Positions 13,732-19,632 of a stretch of 64,000 bases of DNA are shown here, one piece after another. Every line of letters begins with the position of its first letter. The first letter of the stretch is position 1. Below the pieces are notes generated by a model. It was not told the origin of the DNA. It saw only the letters and a program-made list of their open reading frames with translations, and ran no database searches. Made by a program: the position numbers and the translations under genes. The stretch is from Tolypothrix sp. NIES-4075. GTDB lineage: Bacteria; Cyanobacteriota; Cyanobacteriia; Cyanobacteriales; Nostocaceae. The DNA lies in contig NZ_BDUC01000003.1 of the NCBI RefSeq assembly GCF_002218085.1, positions 97,666-161,665 on the forward strand, read 5' to 3'.

Positions 13732-14271
13732 TTAGACACCTACAGGTGTTTTAATTCCTTGTGATTGCTGACTACCATCTGATTGCAGTGATTCCCCTTC
13801 GATAAAGGAGCGCAGCATCCAAGCCATTTCTTCATGTCCTTCCATTAGTCCAGTTAGGAAGTCGGCAGTTCCTTGATCGTGGAACTGATCGCCACACTGA
13901 TCTACATGGTCACGTAAGTTGCGAATGACTTGCTCGTGATCGTTCACTAATTGAGACACCATCTCAGTTGCTAAGGGGACGGTTTCAGCCTGCTCTTTGA
14001 GGGTAGCAACCTTGAGAAATCCTTCCATCGTCCCAATTGGATAACCGCCCAAAGCACGAACCCGTTCAGCTACAGAATCGATAGTTTCAGTTAGTGCTGT
14101 GTAGTGCTCTTCCCAAAGCTGGTGCAGACTGCGGAACTGAGGTCCGACGACATCCCAGTGGAACTTCTTAGTTTTCACTAAGAGTAAATAGGCATCTGCC
14201 AAATCTTGATTCAACAGGTTAATTACACCTTGACGCTGTTCTTCTGTTAAACCAATGTTTAACTTACGCAT
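13732..14271 (-). CDS. Dps/DpsA family ferritin-like protein
   Basis: 179 residues from ATG 14271 (MRKLNIGLTEEQRQGVINLLNQDLADAYLLLVKTKKFHWDV); a TTG three codons earlier is less likely. The inter-subunit ferroxidase site of Dps is visible as KFHWDVVGPQFRSLHQLWEEHYTAL (His, Asp, Glu ligands). Dps proteins form 12-subunit shells that oxidise iron with H2O2 and protect DNA. The C-terminal extension (ESLQSDGSQQSQGIKTPVGV) is Ser/Gln-rich and extends past the four-helix bundle. Confidence 0.92.
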   Translation of the reverse strand: MRKLNIGLTEEQRQGVINLLNQDLADAYLLLVKTKKFHWDVVGPQFRSLHQLWEEHYTALTETIDSVAERVRALGGYPIGTMEGFLKVATLKEQAETVPLATEMVSQLVNDHEQVIRNLRDHVDQCGDQFHDQGTADFLTGLMEGHEEMAWMLRSFIEGESLQSDGSQQSQGIKTPVGV

Positions 14272-14502
14272 AATTTTCAATCTCTAGGCTAACTCTCTTT
14301 CTAGGTTCACCAATTTACCCCCAAGCAACATCAACCTAAGGAAGTATTATCAAAGCCAAATAGATTCTAAAGGAATAATTATATATTTGTAAATAATTTA
14401 ACACTTAGTAAATACTGATAATTATTTCTTTAACAATAATTATCTGTCATTACTTCAAGTAACTTAATACACAAACTAAATTTTCCTAGACCAAATAATA
14501 AT

Positions 14503-14537
14503 AGACACCTTGACTACATTCAGCAATCAAGATGTCT
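14503..14537 (-). terminator. Hairpin downstream of the secreted-protein gene
   Basis: AGACACCTTGA (14503-14513) pairs with TCAAGATGTCT (14527-14537) with one mismatch and a 13-nt loop. It is 66 bp past the stop of the 120-aa gene and is followed on the minus strand by an A/T-rich tract. A probable transcription terminator. The rest of 14281-14602 is A/T-rich spacer with no gene. Confidence 0.5.
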
Positions 14538-14602
14538 ACAATGGAAAAAACCAAAACCTACTTTCAGCAAAGATGTTCAAATTGTAAAGGTTCTAAGCCT
14601 AC

Positions 14603-14965
14603 TTAGTTTTTACCTGTCACCTTATCCAGAAACTTATCAATTTTATCTTCCACAGTTGTAGCATTTTGTGAATTCTCAGGACGATTCATTTTATCAATGT
14701 CAGCGGTTCCCTGAATCTCGTTAAGTCCTCCGCCGCTTGTATTTTCTTGATACACATCGGTTCCGGGAGGCTCTTGTGTAGATAATTCATCAGTTTTGCG
14801 CTGAATTTGATTTAGCTGTTCTGTAGCTTTTGTTGGGTCGCTTTTAGTAGTACCGATCGCCAAAGCCGGAAAAGCGTTAGTTAAAAGTAGTAAGGCACAG
14901 GTAAAAGCAACAACTAGAAACCGCACGGGACGTACCAGAGACGAAACAAAACCAATGATTTTCAT
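14603..14965 (-). CDS. Small exported protein of unknown function (120 aa)
   Basis: It has a Sec signal peptide (basic VRPVRF, hydrophobic LVVAFTCALLLLTNAF, cleavage near ALA-IG, residue about 37). The mature part is hydrophilic and glycine/asparagine-rich (TEQLNQIQRKTDEL...YQENTSGGGLNEIQGTADIDKMNRPENSQNATTVEDKIDKFLDKVTGKN). It looks like the small lumenal or periplasmic low-complexity proteins common in cyanobacteria near CsbD and Dps genes. No domain is recognised. Confidence 0.6.
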   Translation of the reverse strand: MKIIGFVSSLVRPVRFLVVAFTCALLLLTNAFPALAIGTTKSDPTKATEQLNQIQRKTDELSTQEPPGTDVYQENTSGGGLNEIQGTADIDKMNRPENSQNATTVEDKIDKFLDKVTGKN

Positions 14966-15579
14966 TTTAAATCCTCGATAACAGCACTAAAGCAGAACTT
15001 TTAATATTATAGATAAGCCTGTACCCATAGCTTATCAATTTGATCAATCAAATTATCAAGCTGTACTTCTATCTTTACGTTCTTGCTCTACAAACCTTGT
15101 TGTGAAGAGAGGGGCTGTATGTTCCGCATCGGCTAAGTAAGGGGAAACAAGCACATCAACCGTGACTTTTTTATAAAAGTATTGCGGCTCACATATAAAA
15201 TTCTTCTTTCAAGGTTCGCTTATTTTTTTATACTTCTAAGACGCTAAGGTTTGAATCGACCCCTAGACTGAAATTTGATTTTTTTATATTTGCAAGAGAA
15301 TCACTCTCTGGATAGATAAACTTAATTCTATTTTGGTCTGTTTACTATAAATGTAGATGATATTAACTTTAATTAATTACTTAATTTATTTATAGTTATA
15401 AAGTAATTAATTATAGATTGGCTAACAGATATTTAAGAGATGTAATTGAGCGATCGCCTCTAAATCCTTTTTCTTTTAGAGACACATAATTTAATTGTAA
15501 CCACCAGAAAAGTTTTAGTTAAATTATTTTCTCTAATCTAGAATTTAATAGCAAAAATAAAATTCTATTAATTAAAAAT
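14966..15579. other. Long intergenic region downstream of the tRNA array
   Basis: About 610 bp, A/T-rich, with a single HIP1 site near 15450. No coding frame with cyanobacterial character and no clear hairpin terminator directly after the last tRNA of the array (the array reads leftwards into this region). Confidence 0.5.
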
Positions 15580-15650
15580 GGGTGGTATAGGAGTCGAACC
15601 TATGTAGTGCTGGTTAAAAGCCAGCTGCACAGCCGTTATGCCAACCACCC
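15580..15650 (-). tRNA. tRNA-Lys(UUU)
   Basis: Acceptor GGGTGGT/ACCACCC, anticodon stem GCTGG/CCAGC with loop CTTTTAA, T loop TTCGACT. It is the last gene of the minus-strand array. CCA is not encoded. Confidence 0.92.
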
Positions 15651-15666
15651 ATAAACCCGAAATAAC

Positions 15667-15735
15667 CCCTCTAGATGGAGTCGAACCACCGCAGCTGAGT
15701 TTAGAAGACTCTGTGCCAGATCCGCTGGTAGAGGG
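15667..15735 (-). tRNA. tRNA-Arg(UCU)
   Basis: Acceptor TAGAGGG/CCCTCTA, anticodon loop CTTCTAA giving UCU, with one mismatch at the base of the anticodon stem. T loop TTCGACT. Confidence 0.85.
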
Positions 15736-15741
15736 AATCAA

Positions 15742-15814
15742 TCCACCTAGGAGGTACTGCCCCTCCTAACTCTGTGTTATCAGCACAGCGCCTCGCTTCT
15801 CGGCTTCAGGTGGA
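15742..15814 (-). tRNA. tRNA-Ile(GAU) with aberrant T loop
   Basis: Acceptor TCCACCT/AGGTGGA and anticodon arm CTGTG-CTGATAA-CACAG are perfect. The T stem GGAGG/CCTCC is also perfect, but its loop is GGCAGTA instead of the TTCRANY consensus. It may be inactive or unmodified at positions 54-55. Confidence 0.65.
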
Positions 15815-15818
15815 TAAA

Positions 15819-15900
15819 GGAAGATGGAGGAATCGAACCCCTACAGTTGCCTGTACCCTGGTTTTCAAGACCAGTTGCCGACCATTTAGCGGCATCTTCC
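15819..15900 (-). tRNA. tRNA-Ser(UGA)
   Basis: 82 nt, class II. Anticodon stem CTGGT/ACCAG, loop CTTGAAA. Acceptor GGAAGAT/ATCTTCC. It has the normal long variable arm expected of a serine tRNA. Confidence 0.9.
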
Positions 15901-15906
15901 ATTCAG

Positions 15907-15982
15907 GGTGTCTGACGGGGCTTGAACCCGCTAATTACTTGTTCCACAAACAAGCGCCGCAACCACTTTGGCTTCAGACACC
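15907..15982 (-). tRNA. tRNA-His(GUG)
   Basis: Anticodon arm CTTGT-TTGTGGA-ACAAG. The extra 5' G(-1) opposite C73, the histidine identity element, is present. T loop TTCAAGC. Confidence 0.92.
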
Positions 15983-15988
15983 ATCAGT

Positions 15989-16061
15989 GGAATCAAGGAG
16001 AATCGAACTCCTAACCTCCTGCTTGCAAGGCAGACGCTCTAGCCAATTGAGCTATGACCCC
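15989..16061 (-). tRNA. tRNA-Ala(UGC)
   Basis: Anticodon loop CTTGCAA on stem TCTGC/GCAGG. Acceptor GGGGTCA/TGATTCC includes two G-U pairs. At position 3-70 the acceptor has G-U, the alanine identity pair. Confidence 0.9.
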
Positions 16062-16071
16062 ATAAAATTAA

Positions 16072-16125
16072 TAGCCCTGACAAAAATCGAAGGGTGCAAC
16101 ACCTTACCGTTGAAGCTCAGGACTA
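16072..16125 (-). pseudogene. tRNA remnant without an anticodon arm (54 nt)
   Basis: A full acceptor stem (TAGTCCT with AGGGCTA, one G-U), a D-arm-like segment (GCTTCAACGGTAAGGT) and a T-loop-like TTCGATT are present. The middle has shrunk to the mini-hairpin GGTG-TTG-CACC. Probably a deleted tRNA gene still processed from the array; no anticodon can be assigned. Confidence 0.55.
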
Positions 16126-16129
16126 TAAA

Positions 16130-16199
16130 GCGAATGACGAGGATCGAACTTGTGCCAAGAGTTTGGAAGACTCACATGCTACCGCTACACCACATTCGC
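16130..16199 (-). tRNA. tRNA-Gly(UCC)
   Basis: Acceptor GCGAATG/CATTCGC, anticodon loop CTTCCAA, and the glycine-type D arm GGTGTAGCGGTAGCAT. T loop TTCGATC. Confidence 0.9.
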
Positions 16200-16389
16200 A
16201 TAGTTGAAAAGCTTTAAAATGCTGACCACTCAGCCAGGTGGAAACCTCAAGGCTTTATGGAACCTAAAACCGTCATCCTGGATTTCATCGAGCTTTAGGC
16301 TTTAAAATTTGAACTTTAACAAGTTAAACTTTGAGCGTTATCGACTATACAAATTTGGCATAGCCGCACGCAGATGGCGAAATTCTGGG
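16200..16389 (-). pseudogene. Decayed tRNA-like sequence in the array
   Basis: A class-II-like D arm (TGGCTGAGTGGTC on the minus strand near 16223-16240) and a T-arm-like piece (AAGTTCAAATTTT near 16298-16312) remain, but no complete cloverleaf can be drawn. These are probably one or two dead tRNA genes. This gap may be where the missing Val or Trp gene was lost, but I cannot show that. Confidence 0.4.
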
Positions 16390-16462
16390 GCTGGTGACAG
16401 GAATTGAACCTGCAACCAATCGCTTACAAGGCGATCGCTCTTCCAAATTGAGCTACACCAGC
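16390..16462 (-). tRNA. tRNA-Thr(UGU)
   Basis: Acceptor GCTGGTG/CACCAGC, anticodon stem ATCGC/GCGAT with loop CTTGTAA. A HIP1 octamer (GCGATCGC) lies inside the gene, spanning the D-arm/anticodon-arm junction. Confidence 0.92.
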
Positions 16463-16470
16463 ACAGATTT

Positions 16471-16550
16471 TGGTAGCGTTACTGCTGGAATTGCACCTGC
16501 TGATGTTCAGGTTATGAGCAGTAGCGAGCCGCTGTTGCTCCATCCCCGCG
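16471..16550 (-). pseudogene. Degenerate initiator-like tRNA-Met(CAU) with encoded CCA
   Basis: It begins CGCGGGGATGGAGCA, like initiator tRNAs, and has the anticodon loop TCATAAC/CTCATAA. The T stem has an A-A mismatch, the T loop is TGCAATT, and the 3' acceptor strand (TAACGCT) pairs at only about half of positions. It is the only gene of the array with an encoded CCA (ACCA after the acceptor). Probably non-functional. Confidence 0.55.
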
Positions 16551-16557
16551 CACCAAT

Positions 16558-16630
16558 ACCCCTGACTGGACTTGAACCAGTAACCTTCTCGTTCTAAGCG
16601 AGACACCTCTTCCAATTGGGCTACAGGGGC
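16558..16630 (-). tRNA. tRNA-Leu(UAG), short variable loop
   Basis: Anticodon arm TCTCG-CTTAGAA-CGAGA. The variable loop is only AGGTT (5 nt), unlike bacterial leucine tRNAs. The D arm is GCC/GGT with an 11-nt loop. The discriminator is A73, as in all leucine tRNAs. Confidence 0.85.
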
Positions 16631-16639
16631 TTAATTGAT

Positions 16640-16712
16640 ACCTCCAGTCAGATTTGAACTGACACGTAACTGCGTTCTGAACACAGCGCCTCTACCGTTG
16701 GGCTATAGAGGT
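16640..16712 (-). tRNA. tRNA-Leu(CAG), short variable loop
   Basis: Anticodon stem CTGTG/CGCAG (one G-U), loop TTCAGAA giving CAG. Variable loop TTACGT (6 nt). D arm GCC/GGC with a large loop. A73. Confidence 0.85.
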
Positions 16713-16721
16713 ATAATTAAT

Positions 16722-16794
16722 ACTCCCGACCAGATTTGAACTGGTACTAATCAGGCTCTCAACCTGACACCTCTGCCAGTTGGGTTACGGGAGT
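16722..16794 (-). tRNA. tRNA-Leu(GAG), short variable loop
   Basis: Anticodon arm TCAGG-TTGAGAG-CCTGA. Variable loop TTAGT (5 nt). Acceptor ACTCCCG/CGGGAGT. A73. A sister of the neighbouring leucine-anticodon tRNAs. Confidence 0.85.
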
Positions 16795-16801
16795 AAGCGA
16801 T

Positions 16802-16874
16802 CGGGATGGCAGGATTTGAACCTGCGACCTTCGGCTCCCAAAGCCGCCGCGCTACCAAGTTGCGCCACATCCCG
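16802..16874 (-). tRNA. tRNA-Pro(UGG)
   Basis: Acceptor CGGGATG/CATCCCG, anticodon loop TTTGGGA on stem CGGC/GCCG. D arm GCGCAACTTGGTAGCGC is typical of proline tRNA. Confidence 0.92.
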
Positions 16875-16879
16875 TTGAT

Positions 16880-16953
16880 GCTCTTGGTGGGACTCGAACC
16901 CACACATAAACAGATTTTAAATCTGCCACCTCTACCAATTGGGCTACAAGAGC
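16880..16953 (-). tRNA. tRNA-Leu(UAA), short variable loop
   Basis: Anticodon arm GCAGA-TTTAAAA-TCTGT. Variable loop TTATGT (6 nt). There is no intron; the standard cyanobacterial tRNA-Leu(UAA) is class II and often has a group I intron. A73. Confidence 0.85.
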
Positions 16954-16968
16954 AAAGTAAAAATTAAT

Positions 16969-17041
16969 ACTCCTGGTGAGACATGAAGATACAACCTACC
17001 GTTTTTGAGACGGCAGCCTCTACCAGTTGGGCTACAGGAGC
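16969..17041 (-). tRNA. tRNA-Leu(CAA), short variable loop, decayed T arm
   Basis: Anticodon arm GCCGT-CTCAAAA-ACGGT. Variable loop AGGT. The T stem (TGTAT/TCTCA) pairs poorly and the loop is CTTCATG, so it may be inactive. D arm and A73 match the other leucine-anticodon tRNAs. Confidence 0.65.
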
Positions 17042-17051
17042 ATTATTTGGC

Positions 17052-17123
17052 AGCCCCGCCAGGACTCGAACCTGGAATCTTCGCCTTCAAAGGGCGTTAT
17101 GTTGCCAATTACACCACAGGGCT
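17052..17123 (-). tRNA. tRNA-Gln(UUG)
   Basis: Anticodon loop CTTTGAA, T arm CCAGG-TTCGAGT-CCTGG, acceptor AGCCCTG/CGGGGCT. Confidence 0.9.
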
Positions 17124-17127
17124 TTAC

Positions 17128-17201
17128 TGCCGGGGCAGGGCTTGAACCTGCAAAACCCCTGTTTCAGGGACAGGTGACTTTACCAATTCGTCCACCCGGC
17201 A
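17128..17201 (-). tRNA. tRNA-Gln(CUG)
   Basis: Anticodon arm CCTGT-CCCTGAA-ACAGG. Position 33 is C, not the near-universal U33. Acceptor TGCCGGG/CCCGGCA. T arm GCAGG-TTCAAGC-CCTGC. Confidence 0.85.
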
Positions 17202-17215
17202 ATGAAATAAATGGC

Positions 17216-17286
17216 TGCCCTGGTAGGTATCGAACCTACGACCGTTCGCTTAACAGGCGACTGCTCTACCACTGAGCTACAAGGCA
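17216..17286 (-). tRNA. tRNA-Asn(GUU)
   Basis: Anticodon loop CTGTTAA, D arm GCTCAGTGGTAGAGC, acceptor TGCCTTG/CAGGGCA. Confidence 0.92.
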
Positions 17287-17293
17287 ACGAAGC

Positions 17294-17366
17294 CCCCCAG
17301 GTCGGAATCGAACCGACGACCTTCTGTGCTTCAAACAGATGCTACTACCAACTGAGCTACCGGAGG
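17294..17366 (-). tRNA. tRNA-Phe(GAA)
   Basis: Anticodon arm TCTGT-TTGAAGC-ACAGA. T arm GTCGG-TTCGATT-CCGAC. Acceptor CCTCCGG/CTGGGGG with two G-U pairs. Confidence 0.9.
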
Positions 17367-17451
17367 ATATAGAAGGAGAGATAAGTTTTATCTAGTAAAC
17401 TGGTTTAATTCAACACTAATCAGCCACTACTTCATCTCTCCCATGTAAGGC

Positions 17452-17524
17452 GATCGCGGAAGGATTTGAACCTTCAGTCTTGAGTTTCGTAGACTCAGAT
17501 GTTATCCAGTTACACCACGCGATC
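17452..17524 (-). tRNA. tRNA-Arg(ACG)
   Basis: Anticodon arm TGAGT-CTACGAA-ACTCA. The acceptor GATCGCG/CGCGATC overlaps a HIP1 octamer at its 3' end. Confidence 0.9.
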
Positions 17525-17529
17525 AAAAC

Positions 17530-17618
17530 GGAGAAGACAGGATTTGAACCTGCGACGGGTTTTAAACACCCGCTTCCTCTTAGCAGGAGGATGCTTTCAG
17601 CCACTCAGCCACTTCTCC
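17530..17618 (-). tRNA. tRNA-Ser(GCU)
   Basis: 89 nt, class II with a long variable arm. Anticodon arm TCCTC-CTGCTAA-GAGGA. Acceptor GGAGAAG/CTTCTCC. D arm TGGCTGAGTGGCTGAAAGCA is typical of serine. Confidence 0.93.
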
Positions 17619-17623
17619 TCAGT

Positions 17624-17703
17624 GGGTCGGGCAGGAATTGAACCTGCAATCAATAAAGGGCGCTTTTACAGAGCGCTGCCTACACCAATAGGCGAGCCGA
17701 CCC
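17624..17703 (-). tRNA. tRNA-Tyr(GUA)
   Basis: Anticodon arm GCGCT-CTGTAAA-AGCGC. Acceptor GGGTCGG/CCGACCC. The variable arm is about 13 nt, class II as normal for bacterial tyrosine tRNA. Confidence 0.92.
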
Positions 17704-17710
17704 AAATCAT

Positions 17711-17782
17711 ACCCCCGACGGGACTTGAACCCGCAATCTCCGCTTTGAAAGAGCAGCGACTTAACCATTCGTCTACGGGGGC
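17711..17782 (-). tRNA. tRNA-Glu(UUC), array copy
   Basis: Anticodon arm CTGCT-CTTTCAA-AGCGG. Acceptor GCCCCCG/CGGGGGT. Distinct in sequence from the single tRNA-Glu(UUC) at 25365-25436. Confidence 0.9.
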
Positions 17783-17824
17783 AAATATCTACTTTATTGC
17801 AAGCAAGTTTAGAAAAAGTAGAAC

Positions 17825-17895
17825 GCAGGGACTAGGATTTGAACCCAGAACAACCATGAGAGGAGAGCGCAGTGTTGCCGTTACACCATCCCTGC
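17825..17895 (-). tRNA. Degenerate tRNA, possibly Arg(CCU)
   Basis: Acceptor GCAGGGA/TCCCTGC, D arm GTGTAACGGCAACAC and T arm CTGGG-TTCAAAT-CCTAG are good. The anticodon stem (GCGCT/CATGG) hardly pairs. Aligned to glycine-type tRNAs the loop is CTCCTCT with anticodon CCU, but this is uncertain. Confidence 0.5.
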
Positions 17896-17901
17896 ATGAG
17901 T

Positions 17902-17971
17902 AGCAGCGGCGGGATTTGCACCCGCATCAACCAAGGTATGAGCTTGGGGCTTTGCATTAAGCTACGCTGCG
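17902..17971 (-). tRNA. tRNA with CAU anticodon (elongator Met or Ile2)
   Basis: Anticodon arm CCAAG-CTCATAC-CTTGG. The anticodon stem lacks the three G-C pairs of initiators. T loop TGCAAAT has G at position 55. The first acceptor pair is C-U, unpaired. Confidence 0.75.
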
Positions 17972-17979
17972 ACACCAAA

Positions 17980-18052
17980 GGCTGAGGTGAGATTTGAACT
18001 CACGATATTCGCTTTTGCAGAGCGACGCCTTCAACCACTTAGCTACTCAGCC
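17980..18052 (-). tRNA. tRNA-Cys(GCA)
   Basis: Anticodon arm TCGCT-CTGCAAA-AGCGA. Acceptor GGCTGAG/CTCAGCC. T arm GTGAG-TTCAAAT-CTCAC. Confidence 0.93.
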
Positions 18053-18059
18053 ATTTGGG

Positions 18060-18132
18060 AGTCCCGACGGAATTTGCACCCGCAATTTTCAGTATGAGAA
18101 ACTGACGGCTTAAACTATTCGCCTACGGGACT
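18060..18132 (-). tRNA. tRNA-Glu(CUC)
   Basis: Anticodon arm TCAGT-TTCTCAT-ACTGA. The body resembles the array tRNA-Glu(UUC). T loop TGCAAAT, again with G55. Acceptor AGTCCCG/CGGGACT. Confidence 0.75.
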
Positions 18133-18137
18133 TCAAC

Positions 18138-18209
18138 CAGGGTGACGGGACTTGAACCCGCAACATTTCCGCAGACAACGGAACGCTCTAGCCATTGAGC
18201 TACACCCCG
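18138..18209 (-). tRNA. tRNA-Asp(GUC)
   Basis: First gene of the array in transcription order. Anticodon arm TTCCG-TTGTCTG-CGGAA. Acceptor CGGGGTG/CACCCTG with one G-U. T arm GCGGG-TTCAAGT-CCCGT. Confidence 0.9.
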
Positions 18210-18218
18210 ATATTTTTG

Positions 18219-18258
18219 AAATCTGTGCCTAAATTTTTAGACTTTTAGGCACAGATTT
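18219..18258 (-). promoter_or_regulatory. Long hairpin just upstream of the tRNA array
   Basis: AAATCTGTGCCTAAA (18219-18233) is the exact reverse complement of 18244-18258: 15 bp with a 10-nt loop, 10 bp before the first tRNA in transcription order. Without a T run on the minus strand it is more likely a processing or attenuation hairpin, or the end of an upstream transcript. The rest of 18259-18668 is A/T-rich and should hold the array promoter; no gene is seen. Confidence 0.5.
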
Positions 18259-18668
18259 TTGGTGAATTTGCCCATTTCATATTTAGTTTTCAAGGTTCAG
18301 AAAAATTACTTTTAACTGTTAGCAAAACAACCGACGTTCTAAATAATAAACCTGTTGTGTATTACGTATGTATTCGTTGGTTTTGACTCGTGCAAACTGA
18401 GAACTTTTGTGATTTATTCCTTCTACTTCAGATAATTTGGAAGTAGGAGGAGCTTTGTTTACTGGAGACTTTGGTTTATCCTGTGCTTTTTTGTGCTGCT
18501 TGTATGCAAAACATTGCTTTTAATCCTTGAGAAGCTTTGTTTCTCGTTTCATACATTTATATTACAAATGTACTACAAAAGTGTCAAGGGGTTTAGGAAA
18601 GTTTTTTTTAGATTGTCTAAAAACACTTCTATATCTGACTTTGAACTAATAAACGCATCTAATAAAGT

Positions 18669-19556
18669 GTGATTACAGCTTATGATTGGGTGAGTTTTTG
18701 GAAAACTGACGTGACAGACAGCCACTGCAAGCGACAAAAGATATTCGGTGTTGTTGCGATCGCCCTCGGCGGGGCTTTGCCCATCGCCTTTTTTGTAACA
18801 GCTTGTAGTATTGCCCCAAGTAAGCCTCCGCAATTGACTACAAGCAAAGTTCATGCTGCCCAAACTCAACAAAGACAAGACACCCAATTACCAGTTAAAC
18901 TAGAAAACCCTACCTTCAGCGTTCCAGCTAAGTATCAAGGCAAAACAGTTTACAAAGGGCAACCCAGCAATAATGAGAAAGTTATCGCTTTAACCATTGA
19001 TGATGGACCCTGGCAAAACACAACCGTAGAAATGCTGGATATCCTGAAAGAAAATAATGTTAAAGCGACATTCTTTTGGGTAGGACAAGCCTTACAACAA
19101 CATCCCGAACTTGCCAAACAAGAGATAGCTGAGGGACACGCCATTGGCAACCATACTTGGCATCATTGGTATAAGCGCATGGATGAAGCCACGGCAAAGA
19201 GTGAAATTGAGCGCACTGCTGATTTGATGTACAAAACTACAGGAGTTAAAACTTCTTTATTTCGTCCTCCTGGAGGCATTTTAAATAACGGATTAGCCGA
19301 TGTAGCTAAAAGCCAGAAATACGCTGTAGTTATGTGGTCGCAGACTTCCGCCGATACCGACCCCCACGCCAAATATCAAGTATTTGTGAAGAATGTATTA
19401 AGAGATGCTAAACCAGGTGGGATTGTCTTAATGCACGATGGTGGAGGCGATCGCCAAAGAACTGTGCAAGCCCTACCACAAATCATCAGCGGACTCAAAC
19501 AGCAAGGCTACCGATTTGTCACAGTTCCCGAACTTCTTAAAGAGAGTCGGGGATAG
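18669..19556 (+). CDS. Polysaccharide deacetylase (NodB domain), lipid- or membrane-anchored
   Basis: 295 residues from GTG. N-terminal hydrophobic segment IFGVVAIALGGALPIAFFVTAC ends in a lipobox-like VTAC. The NodB domain covers residues about 95-290: TIDDGPW (metal-binding Asp and base), ATFFWVGQAL, GNHTWHHW (His ligands of H-x-x-x-H), LFRPPGG, and VLMHDGGGD near the end. Members remove acetyl groups from N-acetylglucosamine in peptidoglycan or exopolysaccharide; the precise substrate is unknown. Confidence 0.9.
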   Translation: MITAYDWVSFWKTDVTDSHCKRQKIFGVVAIALGGALPIAFFVTACSIAPSKPPQLTTSKVHAAQTQQRQDTQLPVKLENPTFSVPAKYQGKTVYKGQPSNNEKVIALTIDDGPWQNTTVEMLDILKENNVKATFFWVGQALQQHPELAKQEIAEGHAIGNHTWHHWYKRMDEATAKSEIERTADLMYKTTGVKTSLFRPPGGILNNGLADVAKSQKYAVVMWSQTSADTDPHAKYQVFVKNVLRDAKPGGIVLMHDGGGDRQRTVQALPQIISGLKQQGYRFVTVPELLKESRG

Positions 19557-19632
19557 GGAGATGGGGAGGAAAGAAGAATTATTCTCCTTGTCCCCCTTGT
19601 CCCCTTGTCCCCTTGTCCTCCTTGTCCCTTCT

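Noticed and set aside
15774..17903. Open frames of 60-150 codons across the tRNA array
   Set aside because: They run through tRNA genes on the opposite strand and show no protein family; overlapping peptide similarity to 'hypothetical' proteins is a known artefact of tRNA arrays.
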